This document shows positions 25,783 through 35,530 of a stretch of 64,000 nt of DNA, in pieces. How positions within the stretch are numbered: the stretch's first letter is position 1; each line of letters opens with the position of its first letter. Source of the DNA: Anniella stebbinsi. Lineage: Eukaryota > Chordata > Lepidosauria > Squamata > Anniellidae. The notes beneath the pieces are model-generated. The model had not been told where the DNA came from, searched no databases, and was given only the letters and a program-made list of their open reading frames with translations. A program made the position numbers and the translations under genes. The stretch lies in NCBI GenBank assembly GCA_029215795.1, contig JARDYH010000005.1:37020001-37084000 (forward strand). Direction: 5' to 3'.

Positions 25783-26790
25783 ACTAGAGTCACTTCCATT
25801 CCCCTGCATCATGTACTTTCTGTAATTGTTATGGAATTGCAAAAAGAATGGAGATAGCGTTCAGGGCTGTGCATACTTTGAGGCTGAGTAAAATATGTAA
25901 ATGAAACAAATGTGATTATGCTGTACTTTACACAACTCCTCTTAGTCATTGGCATGGCCAAGATTCCATACAGGACACTGGAGTCCACCCTCCCACCAGC
26001 TTCTGAGATTTCAGCAGACCATCCATACGTTTTCAAGCTTCCCTCCACATCCATAAAGGCTTGGTACTTAAACTTCTTAAATGGAAGCTAAGATTTTCAG
26101 GATGCTCAATTTACCTCTCTATATACCAAATTTGTAGACATTCTGATTATACACAGCCGTGGTAGCACCCACTCGTTGAGTTTTATGGGGCAATTGTATT
26201 TTAGTTGAGAGTTGTTTTAGCTGTTTTAAGTATTGCATATTTTGATTCTGTTTTAAGTCATTCTTGAGTCTTGTTTTTGTTTGTTTTTTAGAAAGGCATC
26301 AAAGAAATAATAATGGCAACAATAAATCACCATGCTGGTTTCTTCTTGCTCCATAGTCAAGGTGCCCTGTCTGGGACAGTTTGCACTGGTCAGACCCTGC
26401 TTTAACCACACACGTCCTTGTCAGCAGAAGACCCCAGAAATAAGGACTGGCTAGACCACTAATACTGAACTGTTTTTGATGAAAAGAACTTAAAAGTTGG
26501 TGTGGCACTGGCTAGTACTTGAAAAGAAGCAAGAAAAACACACTCGGTGGTTGGAAACAGTTAATTTTTAAAAAAATGAAACTGATTCTGTACATGTAAC
26601 TGCTTTGAAACCACTCCCGCAAAATGGCCTGTTTCTTTACCCTGGGACTCTAAAATAAGGAGCAGGGATTGCAAGATGTTGGAGGAGACAATGAAACTGG
26701 TGGTGTGAGGTGCATTAGCAGCTGCCACACAGGCTTCCAATTTGAAAAAAATAAAGAATGGGTCATACAAATCATTTGCAGGAGCATGAT

Positions 26791-27110
26791 TAGGCTGACC
26801 ATCTGAAAAGGAGGACAGGGCTCATGTCACTTTAACAGTTGTAGAGAAAAGGGAATTTCAGCCAGTGTCATTTGTATGCAATTAGTTCCTGGTGATATTC
26901 CCTCTTCATCACAACTGTTAAAGTTGCAGGCACTATACTAGAGTGACCATATACAAAAGAAGGCAGGGCCCCTGCAACTTTAACGGTTGTGATGAAGAGG
27001 GAATTTCACCAGGAACTAATTGCATACAAATGACACTGGCCGAAATTCCCCCTTCTCTACAACTGTTAAAGTTATATGAGCCCTGTCCTCCTTTTCAGAT
27101 GGTCAGCCTA
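26791..27110. mobile_element. hAT-like hairpin MITE, copy 1 (variant ends)
   Basis: A 320-bp fold-back element flanked by a perfect 8-bp direct repeat, agcatgat, at 26783-26790 and 27111-27118. Its ends begin 'taggctgaccatctgaaaag' and close with the exact complement. The two arms of about 135 bp are complementary and enclose a short loop that contains a third end-like motif (TAGAGTGACC at 26939-26948). The 8-bp duplication and TAGG terminus point to the hAT superfamily. The outer TIR differs from the three other copies. Confidence 0.88.
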
Positions 27111-27279
27111 AGCATGATTCTCTTTATTAAAAAATCTCAGGTTGATAGGATTTTAATTCTTGTGCTGGAAGAGTCTGAAGTTCTACATCTAGAAAAGATA
27201 AATTCTATCACTTGTGTAAATTCACATACATTTCAGTCATTCGGCTTGTGTTCATCATGGGTGCCGAGGTTCCAAGCCC

Positions 27280-27850
27280 TCCTGCTGGAGTGTGAGACAA
27301 TAAAGAAGTCTGCCAAGTAATCCTCAAAGCTTTATTCAGTAAATAAACATCTCCTTGCATCTCAAGAGAGTTTAAACATAGGAACCTTACTCCAGGCTAA
27401 CACTTGGCTAAACTAAATGAGACAATTGTTCTTTCAACAAAGGCAGTGGTCTTTTCCCTAAGACCCTTTCACTTCAAGGATTTCTTTGAAGAAGCTTTTG
27501 GTGAGAGGCTAGCCAAGCTGACCACCTCTTGCTGACCGCCTCTCGCTTACCTTTAGCTTCGCCTGTTTGAACCTACAGCGTACTCTGGGATCGGATAGCT
27601 CTGAAGTCTCCTTCCCCTCAAAGGATACTTGAGTTCCCACAGGCTGTGTGTTGTTGATGTTCTCACTGATAAGGTCTTGTGAAGATTCATCCCTAGCAGG
27701 TGAAGAGCCTGGAAGAATCACCTCCTCCACTCCCTGTGTAATGTGGGACGTTTCTAGTCCCTTTTCTTCAGCTTCAGAATCTGATTCTGATTGATAGTCT
27801 GAAACTCCTTCCCCCACAGCAAGGGAAAAAGGCCTTGTCATGACAGCAGG
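27280..27850 (-). mobile_element. Possible retroelement 3' end (LTR-like), minus strand
   Basis: On the minus strand an open stretch of 110 codons (27841-27509) is rich in Ser, Glu and Asp and ends with a basic SERRSARGG-type tail. It is followed by sequence with an AATAAA signal and a run resembling an LTR R-U5 segment ('aataaagctttgaggattac', then 'ttggcagacttctttattg'). I do not recognise the protein. It may be a decayed gag- or pol-end of an LTR element. No second LTR or integrase was found, so this is a weak call. Confidence 0.35.
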
Positions 27851-28330
27851 AAGAGGAAAGGTATTAGGGTACCAAAACCCTTTCCCCCTGGTGCCTGAGC
27901 ATCTAACTCAACTCAATGCCGCCCCCCACAAACATGCCTCTTGCTTCTAGAACTCCACCAGGCATTACCCACATATTAGCTTATCTTCACAACTATGAAT
28001 GCTAACAGCTGTTTTCATTTAACTTTTAAATTTAAAGGTGAGCACCTGGACATTGTTAATTTCTATGCTTCTGTAGAAACATAAAGTACACGCAGCCCTG
28101 CCTAAATTATTACATTTTTTTTTTGTCCATTCCATGCTAAGGTTTTGGATCACGTAATTCATTCTAAAAATATCTTGCTGCTTTGGAACAAATGTTACTC
28201 TAACCTACCCAACCCTCAAGAGCATCCATTCCCCCACTTACCTACCTAACGTTATCAACTTTCCATATTTTGCATCCAAATATTTCTGTTCAAATGGTGA
28301 TACGAATTAGAAAAGTGTGAAGAAATCAGC

Positions 28331-28336
<6 letters not shown>
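27851..28336. other. Intergenic, nothing recognised
   Basis: AT-rich sequence with no gene, tRNA-like head or inverted ends that I can support. Confidence 0.5.

Positions 28337-28390
<54 letters not shown>
28337..28390 (+). repeat. (CT)n microsatellite
   Basis: About 27 uninterrupted CT units. The length suggests it is polymorphic. Confidence 0.97.
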
Positions 28391-28393
<3 letters not shown>

Positions 28394-28960
28394 GGCAGGA
28401 CTTCAAGGTCTTGAGCAGAGGCAATTCAGCAGGTCAAGCTTTTCCCATCACTGAACCTCCATCTTTAAATCCACAGAAGTGCTGACTGAAACAAACATTC
28501 GTGATCAGAAGCCAAGCAAAAGTGACTTCTTGCTCCAGGATCCAACTGCACAAGTCAAGCCCAGTTATTGCTGCTCCACCTCCCGTGTACAGCTCCATTC
28601 ATTCTTTCTCCTTCATTAACACTGAGATGTTGAGGCATATAATTCTAAGATCTGATTGGCCAATCCCCTCGTGAGCTGGCTGGCAGAAGACAATGCTCAA
28701 TTTTGAGCTGGGTCTGTCTCCTTGCCACAGTTCATAAAAAATAAGTCTCGGCCCTGAATTCTAGCCAGCAAAGCTCAGCAGTGGTAAAGCCCACTGTTTG
28801 CTATGTGGTCCAGGACCAGGTCCGGCCCCTGTCATCTACCATTACAGGATCTCAGGTAGCACTCCTGGACAAGACCCCTGCCTGAGACATTGGACAACTC
28901 TCAGCTGGTCAGAGAGGAGCACACCAATGGCTCAATTCAGGAAAACGCAACTCTTTGGTC

Positions 28961-29298
28961 CCCTCTACAAGATTTCGGTTTGATGCCCGGTTGGCCGATT
29001 ATGCGCATCTTCTCCCAATCGCTTTTACGCCTAATCCCTATACACGGGAGGCGGTGAAGCGCATTACTAGTTGTATGAAACACGCTTTAAAGTTGTATTC
29101 ATGCTGAGCATCGCTTGTTTATATGGTCATAAGGCGCTTTAACTCCCGCGGTAAATTAAAACTCGCTATTTAACGTGCATTCAATAATGCGCATAATCAG
29201 ACAGAAAAAGCGCCTCAACCTCCGATTTACGCTCCGTTCATGTGGAGGTAAAATTGGTAATGCGCTTTGAAAGAGCTTTAACTCGCTCTTGTAGAGGC
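28961..29298. mobile_element. CpG-rich MITE, about 338 bp
   Basis: The ends 'ccctctacaagatttcggtt' and 'ctcgctcttgtagagg' are inverted repeats with core CCTCTACAAGA. The interior is unusually dense in CG and GCGC (for example 'aagcgcattac', 'atgcgcataatc', 'aaagcgcctcaac'), unlike the flanking AT-rich DNA. The related end core CTCTACA occurs in the element at 31941. No clear target duplication was found. Confidence 0.6.
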
Positions 29299-30109
29299 AC
29301 CTTTTGTGTCATTAAACAGCCCTCATTCAAATTGTCCTGGATGTCACCAGGGTTAGGATAGGATATCTGACTATCCTGCCTTGATTGACAGTCTGTTGTG
29401 CTCTACACACATGTACAGAATGCGATGGAGCCATTATTGCCACCAACACAAGATGACGTTAGGAAGTTTACTAGTCCTTGCCATTATCACCTTAGTGCAG
29501 CCCTGTGTATTACCCTAGTCCCTCTGGTCTTATGGTGATGTGGCTCCTTTCCTCAGTCCCAGGTTGAGTTTTCCCCAGCAGAGAAGACCTACACTCCCTC
29601 CCTCCCCAGTAACAGTGTAGGGAGTTAAAGAGTTAATTGTCCCAGCCATGCCTTAGATACATACACAGCAGACAGGCATTCAGCTTCTCTCTGTCTCTCT
29701 CTCTGCAACAGGGAACTATCCTTTTAAGAACAGGGATCCTACTCCTATTTCATCCAGCCAACAAAGACAGACCAGTTACTTGGAAGAGGTTTATCCCAAC
29801 CACTGCATGCAGAGCAAATGGCATAATCTCCTCTTCTTCCAAAGGTCATTATGACACCAGGTAAGTCAGCACTGTGAAGGAGGAAAGGACAAAATCATTC
29901 CTCATGTCCTTTCTCTCTAGACCTTACAACTCCAGCAACAAAGTGCCCCCACGTCCACCCCTGCAACATTCGTAACAGCCCAGGCAGGAGATGGCAAAGG
30001 ACAGGTGCTCCCATGACCAGTTGTAGTCAACACCAGAGGAAGCGGGGAAAGAAGCATGTATCTTAAAGAGCTTTGCTTTCTCTGTGCAGCAGTGTGCAAG
30101 TGATGGGCA
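29299..30109. other. Downstream flank and possible 3'UTR of the zinc-finger gene
   Basis: On the minus strand this follows the stop of the zinc-finger gene. I found no convincing AATAAA (TTTATT on the plus strand) here, so the transcript end is not placed. A short CT-rich run lies near 29683-29703. Confidence 0.4.
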
Positions 30110-31101
30110 TCAGGAGCTGGGAGAGGGAATCGAGCTGGACTCTGCTAGATTCTCCAGTTCTTCTTTCTCCTGCTTTATCCCATGAACTCGGGACTCACTG
30201 TTTGCTTGCAGCTCGCTTTGCCTGGACTCACTTCCTTTGGGATTCTCTTTCGAATGGCACTTCTGGTGTTTCACCAGCACTCCCCTCTGCCTGAACCGTC
30301 TCCCACACTCAAGGCAGCGATAGGGTTTTTCCCCAGTGTGGATTCGCTGGTGTGTAATAAGGTCGGAGAGCCGGGTGAACCTCCTCTCGCACTCCTCGCA
30401 GGGGTAGGGCTTCTCCCCTGTGTGGATTTTTTGGTGCCTCGTGAGGTCGGAAGGGTAGGCAAACCTCCTGCCACACACCTTGCAGGAGAATGGCTTCTCC
30501 CCTGAGTGGGTTCGCTGGTGTGAGACTAGATTGGAATGCTGGATGAATCTTTTCCCGCACACGCCACAGGCATGAGGTTTTTCTCCCGTGTGGATTCTCC
30601 TGTGGGTAGTGAGAGAGGAAGAGGAGACAAAGCGCTTCCCGCAGTCAGCGCAGGCGTAGGGTTTCTGGCCCATGTGGTTGCGCTCGTGTATCTTCAGGGC
30701 TGACTGGTGGCTGAAGCATTTCTGACAGTAGGAGCAGCGGTAGGGCTGTTCCCCTGAATGGCTCCTTTGATGGCTGACCAGATAGGCCCGCTGGCTGAAC
30801 GTGTCTCCGCACTCGGAGCAGATGTGGGGTTTCTCTCCCGAGTGGATTTTCTGATGTCTCGTAAGGTGAGAGAGCTGACTAAAGCTTTTCCCACACTCAA
30901 CGCACAGGTAGGGTTTTTCTCCTGTGTGGACATTCAGGTGCTTAGCCAGGTCTGAGGGCCGGGTGAAGCTTTTGCCGCATTCGATGCAAAGGTGAGATTT
31001 TTCTTTTCTTTGGGTTCCCTCAGACCCTGGGGGGACCTCCTCCTCCTCCCTGGACTCCTGGTGATCATGCTGTTCCTCAAGTCTTTCCGAGAGATTGGCA
31101 C
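30110..31101 (-). CDS. SCAN-KRAB zinc-finger gene, exon 3: nine C2H2 fingers
   Basis: This terminal coding exon (992 bp, minus strand) opens after a CCTGTAG acceptor. Its first two bases complete a glycine codon started in the KRAB exon. It encodes an acidic spacer, then nine tandem 28-residue C2H2 fingers with TGEKP-type linkers (residues about 315-559 of the joined protein). The tail contains an IKQE SUMO-type site. All nine fingers keep both cysteines and both histidines. Helix contact residues (-1, 2, 3, 6) read RSDK, QSHR, QAYS, HSAI, SSST, QSNS, YSDR, RSDT, QGVK. By family it is a nuclear, sequence-specific DNA-binding regulator. I cannot name an orthologue. No frameshift or stop is present, so it looks functional. 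Confidence 0.92.
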
Positions 31102-31940
31102 CTACAGGATGAGAAAGCAAGTCACAATGTTATTCCGTGGGCCATTGCTTAGGTGGAGGGGGTGAGTTCCTCATCCTCTATCCTGAGCACCACTACAAGA
31201 GAGCATTTAGGTTCCCACATAAAGAGTGTGGTGATCCATGGGGCATTCCGTGGCCATGGATCTAGGATGCTATGTTAAAGCTACCAAGTATCTGAAAATA
31301 GAAAGGACCAAGTTGCAAATTTGTCAATTTTAAGAATGGTATAAGTTCACCAAAACAATCCTTTGCATGTCCTTTGTGAATTGTTATGTTTATAATTTGA
31401 TTTAGAGGTTGCTTGGGGGGCATCGGTCCTCAAAGTGGCCTACAATAGTATAATGCCATGCAACTATTACTATTAAAATACTATACAATTAAAAATAAAA
31501 AAATAATACTCAAATGTAAAAGTAAGAGAGCAGTCAGACAAGAATACACTCCAACCCTGGTCTCAAAACGCTTGTTGGAACAGATAAGTTTTTACCATCT
31601 GCTTATCTTTGCCTGGTAACCAGTGGAGCTCTGCAAAGTGTGGTGGTACAGGAGCCCTGTGGCCAGCTCACAGGCTGAAGTTGTAATACCATGTTCCAGT
31701 GGAAGTTTCCAAACAGTTTTTAATGACAGCCCCATGGACAAATTTGCACCGTAGCTAAGTTAAACTACCCCACCTAGTGAGTTCATGCAGGATTGAAAAG
31801 CTTAAAAGACAAGATAGAATTCTGGGGAAAACCCATTGGATAATTCCCAGTCTTTCAGCATTGCTTTTTGAGAGGAAAAGTCTGAACTATTATGGTACCC
31901 CAATGGTCAACCCACACAACTTGTCCAGAAGGATACTATG

Positions 31941-32306
31941 GGTGTCTCTACATTAAGGGAAAAAATGCAATCTTACCAGGCTTTTTTTTCTTGGCTCTTT
32001 CCACATTCACTATGGGCTTCCACATTCACAGCAGCCATGTGATTTGTAATTAATAACTTCCCCTTTGGGCAATGTTCCATAAAGTTCAATGAAACAGAGT
32101 ATCTAGTGGCCATATTACAGTGCAATGCCAACTTTACACAATGGGGATATCCCATGAGAATTTTAAACAGTGCATTATCTCTGATCTTTTTTAAAGCAAG
32201 ATTATCGGGGGAAGGTGCAGGAGATGTCCTGGAGGTTGAAAGGGCCCGCAAACCTCCGTGAGTGGCCAATCATGAGCGTGCAATAAATCGCTCATGTAGA
32301 GAAGCT
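31941..32306. mobile_element. MITE in the last intron of the zinc-finger gene
   Basis: The ends 'ggtgtctctacattaaggg' and 'gctcatgtagagaagc' are imperfect inverted repeats (core CTCTACAT). Target duplications are not clear. It lies between the zinc-finger exon and the KRAB exon. Confidence 0.5.
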
Positions 32307-32389
32307 CTATATGGTGGTTGTAGGGACCAGCCCATAGCAGCTCATCAGGAATGGCGGAGGGTAGTAGCTCAGGCGAAATGCACCCTTAC

Positions 32390-32516
32390 CCAGTGAGCAG
32401 GCATTACCATTATCCTGCTTCCTGGTCTCCCTGCCAAACTGCCTCTGCCGGGCATCCAGTGGTACTCTCTGGGCTTCAGAAAAATCCACAGCCACCTCTT
32501 GGAATGGCTCAGGCCC
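32390..32516 (-). CDS. SCAN-KRAB zinc-finger gene, exon 2: degenerate KRAB A box
   Basis: This 127-bp exon has the canonical length of a KRAB-A exon. On the minus strand it starts after a TTTCAG acceptor in phase 0 and ends at the donor GTAAGG, with one base left to join the finger exon. It encodes a recognisable A box: FQEVAVDFSEAQRVPLDARQ, then QRQFGRET and NACSLG. A KRAB A box usually recruits TRIM28 (KAP1). Here the tryptophan of the EEW motif is replaced by arginine (AQR) and the later MLE triad reads RKQ, so TRIM28 recruitment is probably weak or lost (inference). It occupies residues 235-277 of the joined protein. Confidence 0.85.
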
Positions 32517-32794
32517 CTGAAACAATAAAAGTCTAGTTCACAAAGGATCAACAGTACAGGGTGTACTTGATGGTAGAGAGGGCACACTTTGCATATACGA
32601 AAGGCTTAATCCCTAACATACCAATTCAATGGACCTCAGGTATACACCTGCCTGTGTATGATCCTGAAGAACTGGATAGGAAAGCTCCTGTCAGTCAAGG
32701 TTTGACTGTAATGGGTTAGATGGGCACCATGGTCTGATTCTGAGTGGCTTTGGCTATTCCAAGCAGGGCCAGAGGAGGCTCAAAGGTTGGAACA

Positions 32795-32872
32795 CCCTTC
32801 CCCAACCTAGCGCCCTCCAGATGTGTTGGACTACAAGTCTCATCGTCCCCAGCCAGTATGGGGATAATGAGA
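32795..32872. repeat. Dispersed hairpin repeat, left half only (copy 6)
   Basis: It has 'cccttccccaacctagcgcc', then 'ccagatgtgttggactacaa'. The right half is missing because a tRNA-derived SINE starts at about 32885. Confidence 0.65.
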
Positions 32873-32884
32873 GGTAGTGGGAGG

Positions 32885-33089
32885 AGGCGTAGCCCAGTGG
32901 TGGAGCACCTGCTTTACATGCAGAATGTCCCAGGTTCAATCCCTGATGCCTCCAGGAAGGGCTGGAAAAAATCCTGCCTGAAACCCTGGAGGGCCATTGT
33001 TGGCAGTCAACCTTACTGCCAGTCACCACTACTGGGCTAAATGGACCAATGGTCTGACTCAGTATAAGGCAGCTTCCTATGTTCCTATA
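32885..33089 (+). repeat. tRNA-derived SINE
   Basis: The head carries an A-box-like 'tagcccagtggtggagca' and B-box 'ggttcaatccc'. The body ends 'tggaccaatggtctgactca', 'gtataaggcagcttcctatg'. It is in intron 1 of the zinc-finger gene, antisense to it. Confidence 0.75.
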
Positions 33090-33835
33090 GCCAGTGGCTA
33101 CACTGGCGGGGATGATGGGAGAGAGAACATAAAATACACAATCTCCACTTCAGATGTTGTAAACATGTGTGGGAAGATGAAGTGCAAGTGAATTGTGCCT
33201 CCTCTTCCTCAGCTACTTTCAAACACCCATAAGCACTCTCAGTCTCCTTCTAAATTTTAGGGGGAACAACAAGATTGGTGGAGATAGATGAAGCCATATG
33301 TCCCTCCACCTCTCAATACTCATGCCAAGCAACTCCAGACGGCAAGTGTGATATTTTTCATTACATACCGAATTTCTATCTATTATGGAAGTGAATCCAT
33401 TTTTCTGGCATGATGTTGTTTATCTTCCTTGGAAATTGCACTTCCCAGCTTCGTAAAGATGTATTGCATTTGTATTTTTGGAGTGGTATTCATGGAGTGT
33501 TACAATTGCTACAAATTTTTAAATACCAACAGGTGATTTCTCTCGGCTGCAAGGGAATTTACAGTTTGAGATAAGCACTGAGATGTGATTTTGATGGATC
33601 TTGCCATTAAACCTATGTACAGTGAGTTGACTACCATAGGCAGTGTGTATATGGGAGTACTGGATTGCATGGCCCATCAGGCACAGTGCATCCTGAAGGA
33701 GTCTCATTACCAGCAAGGAGGGCCTCTTTGAGGGCATAGTGTACCTGGTGGGACATGACCAGTTTCCAAGCAGGAAGGGGGGAATGGAGCAAACCCTTCT
33801 CCCTTTGTGACTGTCACTAAAAGCCAATCAAAGAC

Positions 33836-34170
33836 GGGTTCGCACAACACACTAATCCATATTTAGTAGTTGAATCTAAACTGTGGGTTAGCGTGTTGTC
33901 TGAACCCAGGATATTTTCTGCAAGGTATCTTGTTGACCATGCAGTGTGGCTTATTTTTCTCAAACAAGCCATCTTGAGAACCCATGGTTTATTGTTGGGC
34001 TGTTTAGGGAGGTTAACAAGCCACACACTATGGTTAACAACCCACCCTACAGAAAATGTCCTGGGTTCAGACAATATGCTAACACACAGTTCAACAAGCA
34101 ACTCACAGTTCAACAACAATCCACTCTCAACCACTGAGTATAGGTTAGCTTGTTGTGTGAACAGCCCCAA
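33836..34170. mobile_element. Palindromic MITE, about 335 bp (family shared with 13018)
   Basis: The ends 'gggttcgcacaacacactaa' and 'gcttgttgtgtgaacagccc' are inverted repeats. Internal blocks match the element at 13018, for example 'gtgttgtctgaacccaggat' and 'aaaatgtcctgggttcagac'. It lies in intron 1 of the zinc-finger gene. Confidence 0.7.
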
Positions 34171-34741
34171 AGGCTCTAAAAGGCTAACACAGCCAATTAA
34201 TAAGAAATTAGAATGGCAGTGCTTTTGTGTTCTCTCACTTGATCCACTGCTGCAACTTCCTCCTGAGTCACCTCCTCCACACCTGCTGCTTTGGAAAGCA
34301 GAGGCTACAGGGTACAGTCAGGGAGGAGAGGAAGGGGTCGTTTTTGACTGATGGAGGACATCAGGCCAGCCAAAGACATTTTACTGCCTGAGGCAAAGGA
34401 GGGCAACCCCTTCCCATGCCATGAACAGAAGCTGATGAGGCTGGCAGATGAAGCTTACTTCAACATGTTGCAAGGGCAGCATTTTCCCATTGCACCTGAG
34501 GGCAACTGACTAGCTTAGGTGGTGCAGGGCAGGCACATGGGACACACAGCCCTGTCCTCCAACAAGTTGCCGCTGTTGTCCCACCCCAGCATCTGCTGCC
34601 TGAGACAGCAGCTTTACTCTACCTGATGATAGGGCCGGCCCTGAGGGCCATTTACATTTCTCCTCCTCATCCCCATTGAGAAATCAAAGAAAGTGAATGG
34701 GCCTGCTCACTACCATACAACAAAACACTAGTTGATATAAT

Positions 34742-35410
34742 GCAGCCTTCCCCAACCTGGTGTCCTCCAGATGTGTTGGACTGCAACTCCCATCATTCCA
34801 AGCCAGCATGGTCAATGCTTTTCAGCTTACTACATTTATTTTCATAGCCCAGCCATGTATATTTTTCCCATATTTTTTCTGTTCTTTCTGAATTTAAAAT
34901 CCAGTTGGATTATCTGAAAGTTTCAAATTTCACTTCAAGAGATCACTAGTAGTTAGGGTGACCAGATAAAATCCAGGTCAGGACTCTTGTAACTTTAACA
35001 GTTGTAGAGAAAAGGTGCAGGCACTATACTAGAGTGACCATATACAAAAGAAGGCAGGGCTCCTGCAACTTTAACTGTTGTGATGAAGAGGGAATTTCAC
35101 CAGGAACTAATTGCATACAAATGACACTGGCTGAAATTCCCTTTTCTCTACAACTGTTAAAATTACATGAGCCCTGACCTGGATTTTATCTGGTCACCCT
35201 ACTAGTAGTGTGTTTCCACCACTCCCCTTAGAAAATGATGGTTGAATATGCTTCATAGTTTTCTATGGGCCTTAGCACTTTTTAAAATCCATATTTTTCT
35301 TCCAGTGCAATATTATTACAGTTATCTCCAAACCCTATGCATGCATAAATACATGCTGGGAGTTGCAGTCCCAACACATCTGAAGAACATCAGGTTGGGG
35401 AAGACTGATG
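34742..35410. repeat. Dispersed hairpin repeat (copy 7) split by inserted DNA
   Basis: The left half (34742-34818) has 'ccttccccaacctggtgtcc' and ends at 'cagcatggtcaatgc'. The right half (about 35350-35410) resumes with 'atgctgggagttgcagtccc' and ends 'atcaggttggggaagactga'. About 530 bp lies between them, including hAT-like MITE copy 2. Confidence 0.6.
34954..35201. mobile_element. hAT-like hairpin MITE, copy 2 (internally deleted)
   Basis: The ends 'tagggtgaccagataaaatc' and complement are flanked by a perfect 8-bp direct repeat, ctagtagt, at 34946-34953 and 35202-35209. It is 248 bp against 320 bp in the other copies because about 72 bp of the left arm is missing after 'gttgtagagaaaagg'. 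The loop motif TAGAGTGACC is kept. Confidence 0.88.
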
Positions 35411-35530
35411 TAATGTGTAGCAGGCAGATCTATTTTCTTTTTCAAAATGCTGAAAGCTATGTAGTACCCCAACAGTGGCGTTTTGTTTCATGCTCAGCAG
35501 CTCTTTCTACCCCAAATTCATCCCACTCAC

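Larger units (their letters stand above)
24211..26790. other. Intergenic, no gene seen
   Basis: No exon with splice sites or recognisable protein motif is seen on either strand. It contains two hairpin repeats (25490, 25649) and an L2-like AT-rich tail near 26180-26310. Confidence 0.6.

Noticed and set aside
30758..30955. Plus-strand open frames across the zinc-finger exon
   Set aside because: They are the opposite-strand shadow of the minus-strand fingers and carry no motif of their own.
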